Shown: positions 9,583 to 17,650 of the stretch, one piece after another | Position numbering within the stretch: position 1 is the stretch's first letter | Layout: the number at the start of each line of letters is the position of its first letter | Assembly (NCBI RefSeq): GCF_000011305.1 | Contig: NC_004369.1 | Coordinates: forward strand, 496,001 to 560,000 | Source of the DNA: Corynebacterium efficiens YS-314 | GTDB lineage: Bacteria > Actinomycetota > Actinomycetes > Mycobacteriales > Mycobacteriaceae | Reading direction: 5' to 3' | Length of the DNA stretch: 64,000 nucleotides | Translations under genes and position numbers: made by a program | Notes under the pieces: model-generated | Seen by the model: the letters and a program-made list of their open reading frames with translations, nothing else | The model's database searches: none | What the model was told of the DNA's origin: nothing

Positions 9583-9601
9583 GCAGGTAAGCCTAAGCTA
9601 T
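9583..9601 (-). promoter_or_regulatory. candidate DtxR (iron) operator upstream of the ArsR gene
   Basis: The 19-base site contains AGGTAAGCCTAA and, by eye, matches about 15 of 19 positions of the corynebacterial DtxR consensus (TWAGGTWAGSCTWACCTWA). It lies about 55-73 bases upstream of the glyR-like start. Confidence 0.6.
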
Positions 9602-9617
9602 CCTACGTTTCCGCTGG

Positions 9618-9953
9618 TCACTGCTTGTCGTTGGTGTCCGGAGCGCCATCCGGGGTGCCGGATTCATCCTCTGATGTGGTCCCGGAGGTCTCCCCGGGTT
9701 TCCGGTACCGCTCGCGGGCGCGCTTGAGGCGTTCCTCCTCCTCGCGCATCGCCTCTTCCTGGGCCCGGCGTTGCTTGAACCGGTTCTTCTCGATGGTCCA
9801 GAGGAATTCCTCATCATCATCCGGCCCCTTGACCTGCTTGGGTGCCTGGGCCGCTCCCACCTGCTGATTGCGCTTCCAGGTGGATGGTTTGAACGCCATC
9901 CACACCAGAACTACAGCCGCAATGATGAGCAGTATTAACAGAAGCCGTCCCAC
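9618..9953 (-). CDS. small membrane-anchored protein of unknown function
   Basis: A 111-residue protein. The GTG at 9953 was chosen because AGGAGGAGAAC precedes it directly; an upstream extension of the frame is arginine-rich and lacks an RBS. The N-terminus is a single transmembrane helix (about residues 4-24), followed by a basic stretch and a highly charged coiled-coil-like segment rich in E, R and K ('RAQEEAMREEEERLKRARERY', shown here only as a descriptor of composition) with a disordered acidic tail. No enzymatic motif is seen. It is divergent from the DUF4229-like gene, with 118 bases between the starts. Confidence 0.75.
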   Translation of the reverse strand: MGRLLLILLIIAAVVLVWMAFKPSTWKRNQQVGAAQAPKQVKGPDDDEEFLWTIEKNRFKQRRAQEEAMREEEERLKRARERYRKPGETSGTTSEDESGTPDGAPDTNDKQ

Positions 9954-10071
9954 CGTTCTCCTCCTGGTTGATGTTGTTGATATCCACAATACGGAAAACA
10001 CCTGTCGAAGTAACAACCGTCTGCTTCTGCGCATTCGTGAGTCCCGGCGGGGGTTGAGTAGGGTGAATGGT

Positions 10072-10392
10072 GTGAGTGAGCCCATCAGTATCCAGCCCCC
10101 CGAGCTCGACCAGCAGGTCCAGCGCACCGCCCGGAAGAACGTGGTCATCTACGGTGCCGCACGTATCCTCCTCGTCGTCGTTCTCACCGCCATCATCCAC
10201 GGCATCGCCCTGCTGATCAGCTCCCCGGTGCCCCTGTTGATCTCAGCGATGCTGGCGCTGATCGTGGCCTTCCCGCTGTCCATGCTCATCTTCGACAAGC
10301 TGCGGATGAACGCTTCCGCAGCCCTGGCCGAATGGGATGCCCAGCGCAAGGCCCACAAGGAATGGGTGCAGCGCGAACTGGCTGACCGCTAG
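10072..10392 (+). CDS. DUF4229-like small membrane protein
   Basis: A 106-residue protein with two transmembrane helices ('ILLVVVLTAIIHGIALLI' and 'LLISAMLALIVAFPLSML') and a charged C-terminus ending in a helix rich in A, E, K and R. This resembles the actinobacterial DUF4229 family often found near menA. GTG 10072 was chosen because TAGGGT lies seven bases upstream, the leaderless spacing seen at several genes here. GTG 10063 is an alternative. Its function is unknown. It is convergent with menA, with 26 bases between the ends. Confidence 0.72.
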   Translation: MSEPISIQPPELDQQVQRTARKNVVIYGAARILLVVVLTAIIHGIALLISSPVPLLISAMLALIVAFPLSMLIFDKLRMNASAALAEWDAQRKAHKEWVQRELADR

Positions 10393-10418
10393 TCCAACAC
10401 CTGCTAGCCCGACACCTG

Positions 10419-11330
10419 CTAGCCCAACACCTGCGCCAGGGTGAGTGCCACGGCGGTGACCACCGCCCACACCGCCATGCCCCGGCCGGTGGAACCGATG
10501 ACCGGGATGAGCTCCCGTCCCACCGCACCGCGCAGCACCGGGCGGGCACCGGTGATCACCAGCGGGGCCACCAGCAACCCGGCGAGGGCAAACGGGGTGG
10601 CCACCCACCCCAGCACTAGCGACATGAGAAACGGCATGGATACCAGGACCATGTAGAGCCTGCGGGCACCCGCATCACCCAGCCGGACGGCCAGTGTGAT
10701 CTTGCCGGCCTCGGCATCGGTGGGGATGTCCCGGATGTTGTTGGCCAGGTTCACACCCGCGGAGATCGCACCGACACCCACCGCGGCCGCCAGCCCGGCC
10801 CAGCTGGCCGACCCGGTCTGGGTGAATTCGGTGCCCAGCACCGCCACCAGGCCGAAGAAGATGAACACGGCCACCTCACCCAGGCCCATGTATCCGTAGG
10901 GTCGGGAACCGCCGGTGTAGAACCAGGCACCGAGGACACAGAGCACCCCGATCAGCACCAGCCACCACGCACTGGTGAGGCTGAGCACGAGCCCGGCCAC
11001 ACCGGCCACCCCGAAGGAGAGGAACGCCGCCCGTTTCACATGGGCGGGTTTAGCCAGCCCGGAACCGGTCAGGCGCAGTGGGCCGGTGCGGTCCTCATCC
11101 GTGCCCTTGATGCCGTCGGAGTAGTCATTGGCGTAGTTGACGCCGATGATCAGGGCCCAGGCAACCACCAGGGCCAGCAGGGCCTTCCACCACACGAAAC
11201 CGTCATGGTGGGCGGCCACACCGGAACCCGCGATGACGGGGGCGAAGGCATTGGCCCACGTGCGTGGGCGAGCACCTGCCATCCACTGTGCGGGAGTGGG
11301 ACGGGAATGATCAGCAGCGGTCGAAGACAT
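10419..11330 (-). CDS. menA: 1,4-dihydroxy-2-naphthoate polyprenyltransferase
   Basis: Integral membrane UbiA-family enzyme that prenylates 1,4-dihydroxy-2-naphthoate to demethylmenaquinone. The 303-residue protein has the first aspartate-rich motif 'NYANDYSDGIKGTDEDR' (about residues 65-81) and the second region 'NLANNIRDIPTDAEAGK' (about 190-206), with eight or nine hydrophobic segments between and after. It is encoded apart from the other men genes but within the same 13 kb. A divergent glycosyltransferase gene starts about 150 bases away. Confidence 0.94.
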   Translation of the reverse strand: MSSTAADHSRPTPAQWMAGARPRTWANAFAPVIAGSGVAAHHDGFVWWKALLALVVAWALIIGVNYANDYSDGIKGTDEDRTGPLRLTGSGLAKPAHVKRAAFLSFGVAGVAGLVLSLTSAWWLVLIGVLCVLGAWFYTGGSRPYGYMGLGEVAVFIFFGLVAVLGTEFTQTGSASWAGLAAAVGVGAISAGVNLANNIRDIPTDAEAGKITLAVRLGDAGARRLYMVLVSMPFLMSLVLGWVATPFALAGLLVAPLVITGARPVLRGAVGRELIPVIGSTGRGMAVWAVVTAVALTLAQVLG

Positions 11331-11478
11331 GCCCCATATCTTTCCCCATCGGGGCGTGGTGGTCTAAACGCAGGTGGCGGTTCATAAACAGTCGTGTGAG
11401 CGACTTGGCGCTATTGTGTTCTGGGTAAGTAATTCTTAAGGGCGCGCGGGAATCGTTGATGGAGGTGGCACGGAGAAC

Positions 11479-12345
11479 ATGTGGATCGGATATGTGATCA
11501 GACAGGTGGCGAGTATCTTCCTCACCCTGCTGCGGATGCTGCCCCTGGCGCTGCGCAACAGATTCTCCCGGCAGACAATCCCCACCTCCGGCGAGGTGAT
11601 TGTCTCCCTGACCACCCACGGCAAACGCATCAACAAGGTGCACTTCACCATCGAGTCCATAGCCCGCGGTTACCAGCAGACGCCCATCGTGCTGTGGCTG
11701 GATGGACCGGACTACCACTCGGAGTGGCCCGTCGCCGTCCAGCGTCTGGTCAACCGTGGTCTGCAGGTGAAGTGCAGCGACGGCATGTACGGTCCGCACA
11801 CCAAGTACTGGAACCAGTTCCGTGAGGTCCACGGCACCGGTGTGCGGGTGGCCACCGTCGATGATGACATGATCTACCCCGAGTGGTTCCTGCAGCGTCT
11901 CCAGTTCATCGGCGATCTGCGCAACGACGCGGTGGTCGCCTACCGGGCGCACCGGATCGAGCTTCGCGACGGCCACATGCTCCCCTACGTCAAGTGGACC
12001 GCGGCGGACACCTCCGAGGCATCCTTCCTCCACTTCGCTACCGGGGTGTCGGGGGTGCTCTATCCCACCAGCTTCATCGACTACGTGGTCGCACAGGGGG
12101 ACGTGTTCCTGGAGACCTGCAAGCGTGCCGACGACGTCTGGCTCCACGTCTGCGCCCTGCGCTCCGGGCACCCGGTCCGCCAGGTCTACGCCCAGCCACG
12201 ACATTTCGCGGTCGTGCCCACAACCCAGGCCGGGGCGCTCGTGGTGGGCAACACCTTCCTCGGCGGCAATGATGAGCAGATCGCCAAGGTGTACACCGAT
12301 GAGGACGTGGCGCGGCTGGTGGAGTTCAGCCAGGCCGAGGATTAG
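11479..12345 (+). CDS. glycosyltransferase-like protein (GT-A fold)
   Basis: A 288-residue protein with an N-terminal hydrophobic stretch (about residues 5-28), then 'EVIVSLTTHGKRINKVHFTI', the usual first strand and nucleotide-sugar pocket of GT-A enzymes. 'VATVDDDMIYPEWFL' near 115-129 is an Asp-rich metal/nucleotide motif equivalent to DXD. The donor and acceptor cannot be deduced; a cell-envelope role is inferred from the membrane segment and the genus. GGAGGTGGCACGGAG lies upstream of ATG 11479. Its stop is three bases from the convergent menE stop. Confidence 0.78.
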   Translation: MWIGYVIRQVASIFLTLLRMLPLALRNRFSRQTIPTSGEVIVSLTTHGKRINKVHFTIESIARGYQQTPIVLWLDGPDYHSEWPVAVQRLVNRGLQVKCSDGMYGPHTKYWNQFREVHGTGVRVATVDDDMIYPEWFLQRLQFIGDLRNDAVVAYRAHRIELRDGHMLPYVKWTAADTSEASFLHFATGVSGVLYPTSFIDYVVAQGDVFLETCKRADDVWLHVCALRSGHPVRQVYAQPRHFAVVPTTQAGALVVGNTFLGGNDEQIAKVYTDEDVARLVEFSQAED

Positions 12346-12348
12346 GGG

Positions 12349-13479
12349 TCAGAACAGGGCGGTGATCGCCCGGCGGTCGACCTTGCCCGGTCCGATCATG
12401 GGCAGCGCCTCCACATGCTTGAGCTGCTTGGGGAGCTGCCACCTGGGAAGATCCGCCAGTCCGCGGATCACCTCGGCGGGGGAGAGGGTGCCGGAATACG
12501 CCGCGACGATGGCCTGCCCCAGACGCTGATCCGGCACACCGAGCACACACGCACCAGTGATGCCGTCCAGGTCCATGATGGCCTTCTCCAGCACCTCCGG
12601 ATGCAGTTTCAGACCACCGGAATCGATGATGGCGTCAAGACGACCCATGACGGTGAGTCGGCCGTCGACAAGCTCCCCGGTGTCCGAGGTGCGGAACCAG
12701 CCCGGTTCCGCGAAGTCCGGGTGCTTTTCGACGTTGCGATAGCCCCGCGCGATCATCGGCCCGCCCAGCTCGATGCGGGCATCACGCACCCGGATCTTCG
12801 CGCCGGGGATCGCCCGGCCGTCATAGACACAGCCCCCGGCGGTCTCCGAGGAACCGTAGGTGGTGACCACCCGGATGCCGAGCTCCGCGGCCGAATCCAG
12901 CGTGGGGCGTGAGGTGGCGGCACCACCGACCAGGATGGTGTCGAAGAGGCGGAGGGCCTCGATGCCCTCCAGGGAATCCATCGCCTTGGTCAGCTGCATC
13001 GGGGTCAGCGAGGTGTAGGTGCGGTCGCCGGTGTCCTTGAGTTCCTGAGCGGCCCGGGCGAAATCGGGGATGTCGAAACCCTCACTCAGATCCAGTGCCA
13101 GCGGTTCGACACCCGCGATGAGCGCGCGGATGAGCACCTGCATGCCGGCGATATGGTGGGCGGGCATGGCCAGCAGCCACTGCCCCTCGCCGCCGAGGTA
13201 CTGGTGCGTGGCATCCGCGGAACTGACCAGATTGGCGGGGGTGAGCTGAGCACCCTTCGGGGTGCCGGTGGAACCCGAGGTGGCCATCACCAGGGCGATA
13301 TCCGGATCAATCGGCTGCCCGGCGCGCTGGGAATCACGCAACGCCTGTGCGCGTGGCCGGTCGCGGGCGGGGATGGGCAGGAAGGTGCGGGTGCCGGCGA
13401 TCGCATCCTCGAGGTCGCCGAGGATCGCCACGGGGTTGGTGGGGTCAATAGGCAACGGTTCGAGAATTCGGGTGTTCAT
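12349..13479 (-). CDS. menE: o-succinylbenzoate-CoA ligase
   Basis: Adenylate-forming ligase that activates o-succinylbenzoate with CoA before MenB cyclisation. The 376-residue protein has the AMP-binding P-loop 'LVMATSGSTGTPKGAQL' (about residues 60-76), 'TYGSSETAGGCVYDG' and the hinge 'RTSDTGELVDGRLTVMGRLDAIIDSGG'. A C-terminal lysine in 'GPGKVDRRAI' completes the active site. ATG 13479 was chosen because TAGACT lies eight bases upstream (leaderless pattern). A longer frame of 27 residues has no initiation signal. It is shorter than plant homologues but usual for actinobacteria. Confidence 0.93.
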   Translation of the reverse strand: MNTRILEPLPIDPTNPVAILGDLEDAIAGTRTFLPIPARDRPRAQALRDSQRAGQPIDPDIALVMATSGSTGTPKGAQLTPANLVSSADATHQYLGGEGQWLLAMPAHHIAGMQVLIRALIAGVEPLALDLSEGFDIPDFARAAQELKDTGDRTYTSLTPMQLTKAMDSLEGIEALRLFDTILVGGAATSRPTLDSAAELGIRVVTTYGSSETAGGCVYDGRAIPGAKIRVRDARIELGGPMIARGYRNVEKHPDFAEPGWFRTSDTGELVDGRLTVMGRLDAIIDSGGLKLHPEVLEKAIMDLDGITGACVLGVPDQRLGQAIVAAYSGTLSPAEVIRGLADLPRWQLPKQLKHVEALPMIGPGKVDRRAITALF

Positions 13480-13631
13480 GGTTGGAAAGTCTAGTGGGAA
13501 CCGGGTCGGGCACCGAGACAGCGACACTTCGAGACACTGCGGGATGAAAAAGACCGGCACCCCTCCCGTGACCCGGTGGAGGGTCGGGGGAGGAGATGCC
13601 GGTGTGGGGGTGGTGCGGTTGGTGCGGTTTC

Positions 13632-14063
13632 CTAGGCGTTGACGAGCTCGCGTTCGGTGGTTCTCTTCTGCTCCAGGACAGCGTCGATGCTCCAGGCACC
13701 GGCGCCGGCGGCGATGAGGGCGAGCATGCCGGCACCGATGGCGCCGACCAGCTCCCAGCCACCGTTGGTGACATAGATGCCGGCGCTGACGTGTGCGGAG
13801 AGTGCGGCACCGAGCATGACCACGGCGACGACGGCGCTGACGTAGCGGGTGAAGACACCGAGGAGGATCATGATGCCTCCGATGAGTTCGATGGCACCGA
13901 CGAGCGGGGCGACGACGCCGGCTGCGGGGATACCCAGGGAGGCGAAGAATCCGCTGACGCCCTCGAGGCCGGTGATCTGGAACTTGTCCCAGCCGTGGGC
14001 GATGAGGATGACACCGAGGAGGACGCGGGACAGAAGAAGCGCAAGTGGCTTGATTGTTGACAT
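13632..14063 (-). CDS. DoxX-family membrane protein
   Basis: A 143-residue four-helix membrane protein of the DoxX family. It opens with 'LLLSRVLLGVILIAHGWDKF', the family signature with its conserved HG-K motif, and continues 'GLVGAIELIGGIMILLG'-like helices. Actinobacterial homologues have been tied to redox or thiol stress complexes, but no specific function can be assigned. ATG 14063 is preferred over TTG 14072 because it is the first strong codon after a good promoter. It is monocistronic, between menE and the pit transcription unit. Confidence 0.85.
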   Translation of the reverse strand: MSTIKPLALLLSRVLLGVILIAHGWDKFQITGLEGVSGFFASLGIPAAGVVAPLVGAIELIGGIMILLGVFTRYVSAVVAVVMLGAALSAHVSAGIYVTNGGWELVGAIGAGMLALIAAGAGAWSIDAVLEQKRTTERELVNA

Positions 14064-14070
14064 GTCAATC

Positions 14071-14100
14071 AAGTTAGCGTGTGAATGGTTACCGTGTCAA
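14071..14100 (-). promoter_or_regulatory. promoter of the DoxX gene
   Basis: On the minus strand TTGACA (14095-14100), an 18-base spacer and TAACTT (14071-14076) precede the ATG by 7 bases, so the transcript would be leaderless or nearly so. Confidence 0.6.
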
Positions 14101-14147
14101 CTATTCGGTGTGGGCTGGTCATTGAATGGCCGGTTGAAACATTGAAA

Positions 14148-14175
14148 CCCCGCACCGGGGTGATCCGGGGCGGGG
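14148..14175 (-). terminator. terminator of the pitA transcription unit
   Basis: Read on the minus strand, CCCCG..CCGG pairs with CCGG..CGGGG around a short loop and is followed by TTTCAATGTTTC. It lies 30 bases past the stop of the small gene after pitA. Confidence 0.6.
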
Positions 14176-14204
14176 TGGATGAGTTGATGGTGACCGAGGG
14201 GGCC

Positions 14205-14492
14205 TTAAGCCTCGGTGCCGAAGATGTCCCAGGCGAAGTACTGGTGGATCGTCGACTTGGTCACCCACAGGATGCCCAGCACGACGGCGAAGATGATGAT
14301 GCCGAAGCAGATCGCCGCGGCGGTCTTACCCAGCGGGCTGGCGTGGTGGGTGACGGCGCCGTCCGCCGTCACCACGGACGGCCCGTGGGTCAGGCGGATA
14401 CCCAGTGCGAAAAGTGCGGGCAGACCGGCACCCAGCAGGATGCCCACGAGGGTGACATCAATGAGGCTGCCGAAGAGGGTGGAGAGATTCAT
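14205..14492 (-). CDS. small membrane protein next to pitA
   Basis: A 95-residue protein with two clear transmembrane helices ('LVGILLGAGLPALFALGI' and 'AAAICFGIIIFAVVLGILWV') and a His-containing linker. Its ATG directly abuts the pitA stop (TAGATG), so translation is probably coupled. Similar small two-helix proteins follow pitA in related corynebacteria (recalled synteny). It may assist the phosphate carrier, but that is inference from coupling only; no enzymatic motif is present. Confidence 0.75.
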   Translation of the reverse strand: MNLSTLFGSLIDVTLVGILLGAGLPALFALGIRLTHGPSVVTADGAVTHHASPLGKTAAAICFGIIIFAVVLGILWVTKSTIHQYFAWDIFGTEA

Positions 14493-15755
14493 CTAGCTGC
14501 GCTCCTCGAAGGTCGTGGCCGGGGCGTGTCCCTGGGCGATGTTGGTGCTCTTCTGCGTGTTCTTCTGTCCGTTCTTCGGTGCGGGGGCGACGCCGTTGGT
14601 GGTGTCATCCCAGTCCTCATTGACATTGTTCGGATCCACCGGGGCCTTGCGGGAATGCAGCCACATGTGGACCGACAGGGCAATGAGGATGGCGAAGGCC
14701 ACGAGCACACCGAGGAGATCGGAGGAGAAGGCGCCGATACCGTGGGCGATCCACCAGCAGACGATGCCCACCAGGGCGGATGCCGGAAGGGTGATCAGCC
14801 AGGCAACAGCCATGCGGCTGGCCACCGACCAGCGCACCGACGCCCCCGTGCGGCCGATGCCGGTGCCCATGATGGAACCGGTAGCCACGTGGGTGGTGGA
14901 CAGCGCCATACCGAAGTGGGAGGAGGTCAGGATGATGGCGGCCGAGGAGGTCTCCGCGGCCATGCCCTGAGGGGAGTCGATCTCCACGAGGCCCTTGCCC
15001 AGGGTGCGGATGACCCGCCATCCGCCCAGGTAGGTGCCGAAGGCGATGAAGAATGCACAGGATGCCTTCACCCAGAAGGGGATATCGGCATCCGCACCCA
15101 CATGGCCGGTGGCCACCAGTGCCAGGAAGATGACACCCATGGTCTTCTGGGCGTCATTGGTGCCGTGTGCCAGGGAGACCAGGGAGGCGGAGCCGATCTG
15201 ACCCCACCGGAAATAACGGTTCTTGTCCTTGTCGGCTACGGTCTTGGTCAGCGCGTAGACGGCGAAGGTGCCGATCGCGGCAACCAGGCCGGCTACCACC
15301 GGGGCGGCGAGCGCCGGCAGGATCATCTTGGCCAGGACACCTTCCCACACAACGCCACCGAAGCCGATGGATGCGATTGCTGCGCCGATGAGACCACCGA
15401 ACAGGGCATGGGAGGAACTGGAGGGAATGCCCAGCAGCCAGGTCAGCAGGTTCCAGAGGATCGCGCCGATCAGTCCGGCGAACACAACCAGCAGCAACTG
15501 GTGGGAATCCCCGGGGTTGGAGAGGTTGAACTGGTCCAGATCCACGATGCCCTTGGCCACCGTGGCTGCGACCTCAACGGAGAGGAACGCACCCACGAGG
15601 TTGAGCACCGCGGACAGGGTTACAGCCACCTTGGGCTTGAGGGCGCCGGTTGCGATGGAGGTGGCCATGGCATTGCCGGTGTCGTGGAATCCATTGGTGA
15701 AGTCGAAGGCGAGCGCCGTGACAATCACGATCAGAAGAATTATCAACTCGGTCAC
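14493..15755 (-). CDS. pitA: low-affinity inorganic phosphate transporter
   Basis: PiT-family symporter moving metal-phosphate with protons across the inner membrane. The 420-residue protein has duplicated PiT signatures: 'DFTNGFHDTGNAMATSI' near residue 20 and 'LAHGTNDAQKTMGVIFLAL' in the second half. There are about ten to twelve hydrophobic segments. GTG 15755 was chosen because the helix 'TELIILLIVIVTALAF' begins there, and CATACT lies about ten bases upstream as a possible -10. The longer frame adds 25 non-hydrophobic residues without an initiation site. Confidence 0.93.
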   Translation of the reverse strand: MTELIILLIVIVTALAFDFTNGFHDTGNAMATSIATGALKPKVAVTLSAVLNLVGAFLSVEVAATVAKGIVDLDQFNLSNPGDSHQLLLVVFAGLIGAILWNLLTWLLGIPSSSSHALFGGLIGAAIASIGFGGVVWEGVLAKMILPALAAPVVAGLVAAIGTFAVYALTKTVADKDKNRYFRWGQIGSASLVSLAHGTNDAQKTMGVIFLALVATGHVGADADIPFWVKASCAFFIAFGTYLGGWRVIRTLGKGLVEIDSPQGMAAETSSAAIILTSSHFGMALSTTHVATGSIMGTGIGRTGASVRWSVASRMAVAWLITLPASALVGIVCWWIAHGIGAFSSDLLGVLVAFAILIALSVHMWLHSRKAPVDPNNVNEDWDDTTNGVAPAPKNGQKNTQKSTNIAQGHAPATTFEERS

Positions 15756-16060
15756 AACTGAGAAGTATGCAGCATGACCGGTGCGATCCGGGCATCGGGA
15801 AAGCGCCCCTGAGCAGGGGATGCGTGACAACGACCAGCATCGCCAGCCCCGGATTTGGGTAAGGGGTCGTACTGGGGTGGCCAGAATTGTTGGCTCCGGC
15901 CCAGCTTTGACATGGCCTTTCGGGGGCGGGCCGGAGCGCTACCCATCCCGGGTGGCACAAACATGACGGACATTGCCTAAGAGAACCAAACAGATGAACT
16001 TTGGGTGAATTCTTCCCTTATGGGGTGGGGGAGAGGGTATCAGGAGCCAGATCAGCAGAT
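15756..16060. other. pitA upstream region, no gene seen
   Basis: About 300 bases between the pitA start and the first palindromic repeat. I see no convincing coding frame, RNA or terminator here apart from the possible pitA -10 box. The rest of the gap to menB is occupied by two repeat elements. Confidence 0.4.
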
Positions 16061-16067
16061 ACCTCAT

Positions 16068-16142
16068 GAACGAAATCGTTGGTTTATAGGGCCCGGCCCC
16101 GCAAAAGCCCAGGATGCCCCTCACAAACCAACGATTTCGTTC
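16068..16142. repeat. palindromic repeat, type A (copy 1)
   Basis: Arms start GAACGAAATCG and end CGATTTCGTTC, 21 bases each, nearly perfectly complementary, around a C-rich centre with GCAAAAGCCCAGGATG. The core is inverted relative to the 25.7 and 29.9 kb copies. It lies downstream of menB. Confidence 0.85.
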
Positions 16143-16180
16143 ACCACCCCGGGAAGACGTCCACGAACACCCCGCACCCC

Positions 16181-16259
16181 GTGACAAAAATCGTTGGTTT
16201 GTGGGGCTGACCCCGGCAAAACCCCAGGATGCCCAACACAAAACAACAGTTTTTGCCAC
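16181..16259. repeat. palindromic repeat, type B (copy 2)
   Basis: Arms begin GACAAAAATCGTTGG and end CAACAGTTTTTGCCAC. The centre GCAAAACCCCAGGATG is shared with copy 1 in the same orientation. It is 38 bases from copy 1 and 27 bases from the menB stop. Confidence 0.85.
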
Positions 16260-16286
16260 GCCAGCCCGGAATACCCAGAGGCCCCT

Positions 16287-17246
16287 CTAGTAGTAGTAGG
16301 GGAACTCCGACCAGTCCGGGTCACGCTTTTCCAGGAACGACTCCTTGCCCTCCACGGCCTCGTCGGTCATGTAGGCCAGGCGGGTGGCCTCGCCGGCGAA
16401 GACCTGTTGGCCCATGAGGCCGTCGTCGGTGAGGTTGAAGGCGAATTTGAGCATGCGCTGGGCGGTGGGGGATTTGCCGTTGATCTCGCGGGCGACCTGG
16501 ATGGCCTCGGCCTCCAGGGAGCCGTGGTCGGCGACGATGTTGACGGCACCCATGCGGTGCATGTCCTCTGCGGAGTAGGTGCGGCCGAGGAAGAAGATCT
16601 CGCGGGCGAATTTCTGGCCGACCATTTTGGCCAGGTAGGCGGAACCGTAGCCGGCGTCGAAGGATCCGACGTCGGCGTCGGTCTGCTTGAAGCGTGCTTC
16701 CTGGCGGGAGGCGATGGTCAGGTCGCAGACCACGTGGAGGGAGTGTCCACCGCCGGCGGCCCAGCCGTTGACCACGGCGATGACCACCTTGGGCATGGTG
16801 CGGATCAGGCGCTGCACCTCCAGGATGTGCAGGCGTCCGCCCTCGGCCTTCACCCGGTTGCGGTCGACGGTGGATTCGTCCGCCACCGTGTCGTCGGAGT
16901 CATGGGCGGTTGCGTACTGGTAGCCGGAGCGGCCGCGGATGCGCTGGTCGCCACCGGAGCAGAAGGCCCAGCCACCGTCCTTCTTGCTGGGGCCGTTGCC
17001 GGTGATGAGGATGGTGCCCACATCGGGGGTGCGGCGGGCGTGGTCGAGGGTGCGGTAGAGCTCGTCGACGGTGTGGGGTCGGAAGGCGTTGCGGACCTCG
17101 GGGCGGTCGAAGGCGATGCGGACGATGCCGTCCCGGCGGTCGGTGCCCACGTGGCGGTGGTAGGTGATGTCGGTGAGGTCATCGAAGCCGGGGACGGTGG
17201 CCCACTGGGTCGGGTCGAAGGGGTTGTCGGTGCTGTAGTTGGTCAT
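16287..17246 (-). CDS. menB: 1,4-dihydroxy-2-naphthoyl-CoA synthase
   Basis: Crotonase-fold enzyme that cyclises o-succinylbenzoyl-CoA to 1,4-dihydroxy-2-naphthoyl-CoA. The 319-residue form with the long N-terminus is typical of actinobacteria. Visible motifs are 'FCSGGDQRIRG' (oxyanion region), 'VVIAVVNGWAAGGGHSLHVVCDLTIAS' and 'DADVGSFDAGYGSAYLA' with the catalytic aspartate/tyrosine area. The C-terminus 'REKRDPDWSEFPYYY'-type ending is family-like. On the minus strand TAAGCT lies six bases before the ATG, so the mRNA may be leaderless. The product feeds MenA after thioesterase action. Confidence 0.96.
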   Translation of the reverse strand: MTNYSTDNPFDPTQWATVPGFDDLTDITYHRHVGTDRRDGIVRIAFDRPEVRNAFRPHTVDELYRTLDHARRTPDVGTILITGNGPSKKDGGWAFCSGGDQRIRGRSGYQYATAHDSDDTVADESTVDRNRVKAEGGRLHILEVQRLIRTMPKVVIAVVNGWAAGGGHSLHVVCDLTIASRQEARFKQTDADVGSFDAGYGSAYLAKMVGQKFAREIFFLGRTYSAEDMHRMGAVNIVADHGSLEAEAIQVAREINGKSPTAQRMLKFAFNLTDDGLMGQQVFAGEATRLAYMTDEAVEGKESFLEKRDPDWSEFPYYY

Positions 17247-17289
17247 GCATACAGCTTAGGTGGGCCCCTGCCGCCCCAACGGAGAAGGT

Positions 17290-17595
17290 TCAGGAGGCTT
17301 TCTCCACCCCCAGCTGCTCCGCGTGGTCGTTGATCACCCGGGCGAGGTGCAGGTCGCGTTCGCTGAGGTCATCGATGTCGTGGCTGGTCAGGGTGACGGT
17401 CACGGTGGGGTAGGTCAGTTCGATGTCGGGGTGGTGGTTGTGGGCCTCGGCGGATTCACCGATGAGGTTGACCAGGGCCAGGCCGGTGGCGAAGTCGCCG
17501 GTCTTGAAGGTGGCGGTGATGGTCTTGTCGTTGATGGTCCAGCTGAGTCCGGCGTCGCGGATCTGTTGCGGTGTCACGCGGTCTGTGGATGTCAT
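17290..17595 (-). CDS. 4a-hydroxytetrahydrobiopterin dehydratase-like protein
   Basis: A 101-residue protein of the pterin-4a-carbinolamine dehydratase family. The signature '[E]AHNHHPDI' with the clustered catalytic histidines is visible as 'ESAEAHNHHPDIELTYPTV', followed by 'LTSHDIDDLSERDLHLA'. In bacteria lacking phenylalanine hydroxylase, such proteins may serve other pterin roles, so the physiological reaction is uncertain. ATG 17595 was chosen because the family starts here; a GGAGG lies very close upstream. It is divergent from menC, with 55 bases between starts, and 43 bases from the menB start. Confidence 0.87.
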   Translation of the reverse strand: MTSTDRVTPQQIRDAGLSWTINDKTITATFKTGDFATGLALVNLIGESAEAHNHHPDIELTYPTVTVTLTSHDIDDLSERDLHLARVINDHAEQLGVEKAS

Positions 17596-17650
17596 GCCTC
17601 CATCATGCCCGCACCGATGCCGCCTGGGCGAGGGCCTAAACTGGAGCCTC

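Noticed and set aside
16194-17333. 379-residue plus-strand ORF opposite menB
   Set aside because: Composition (Gly/Val/Ala/Asp-rich, no conserved domain) and overlap with menB show it is a shadow frame.
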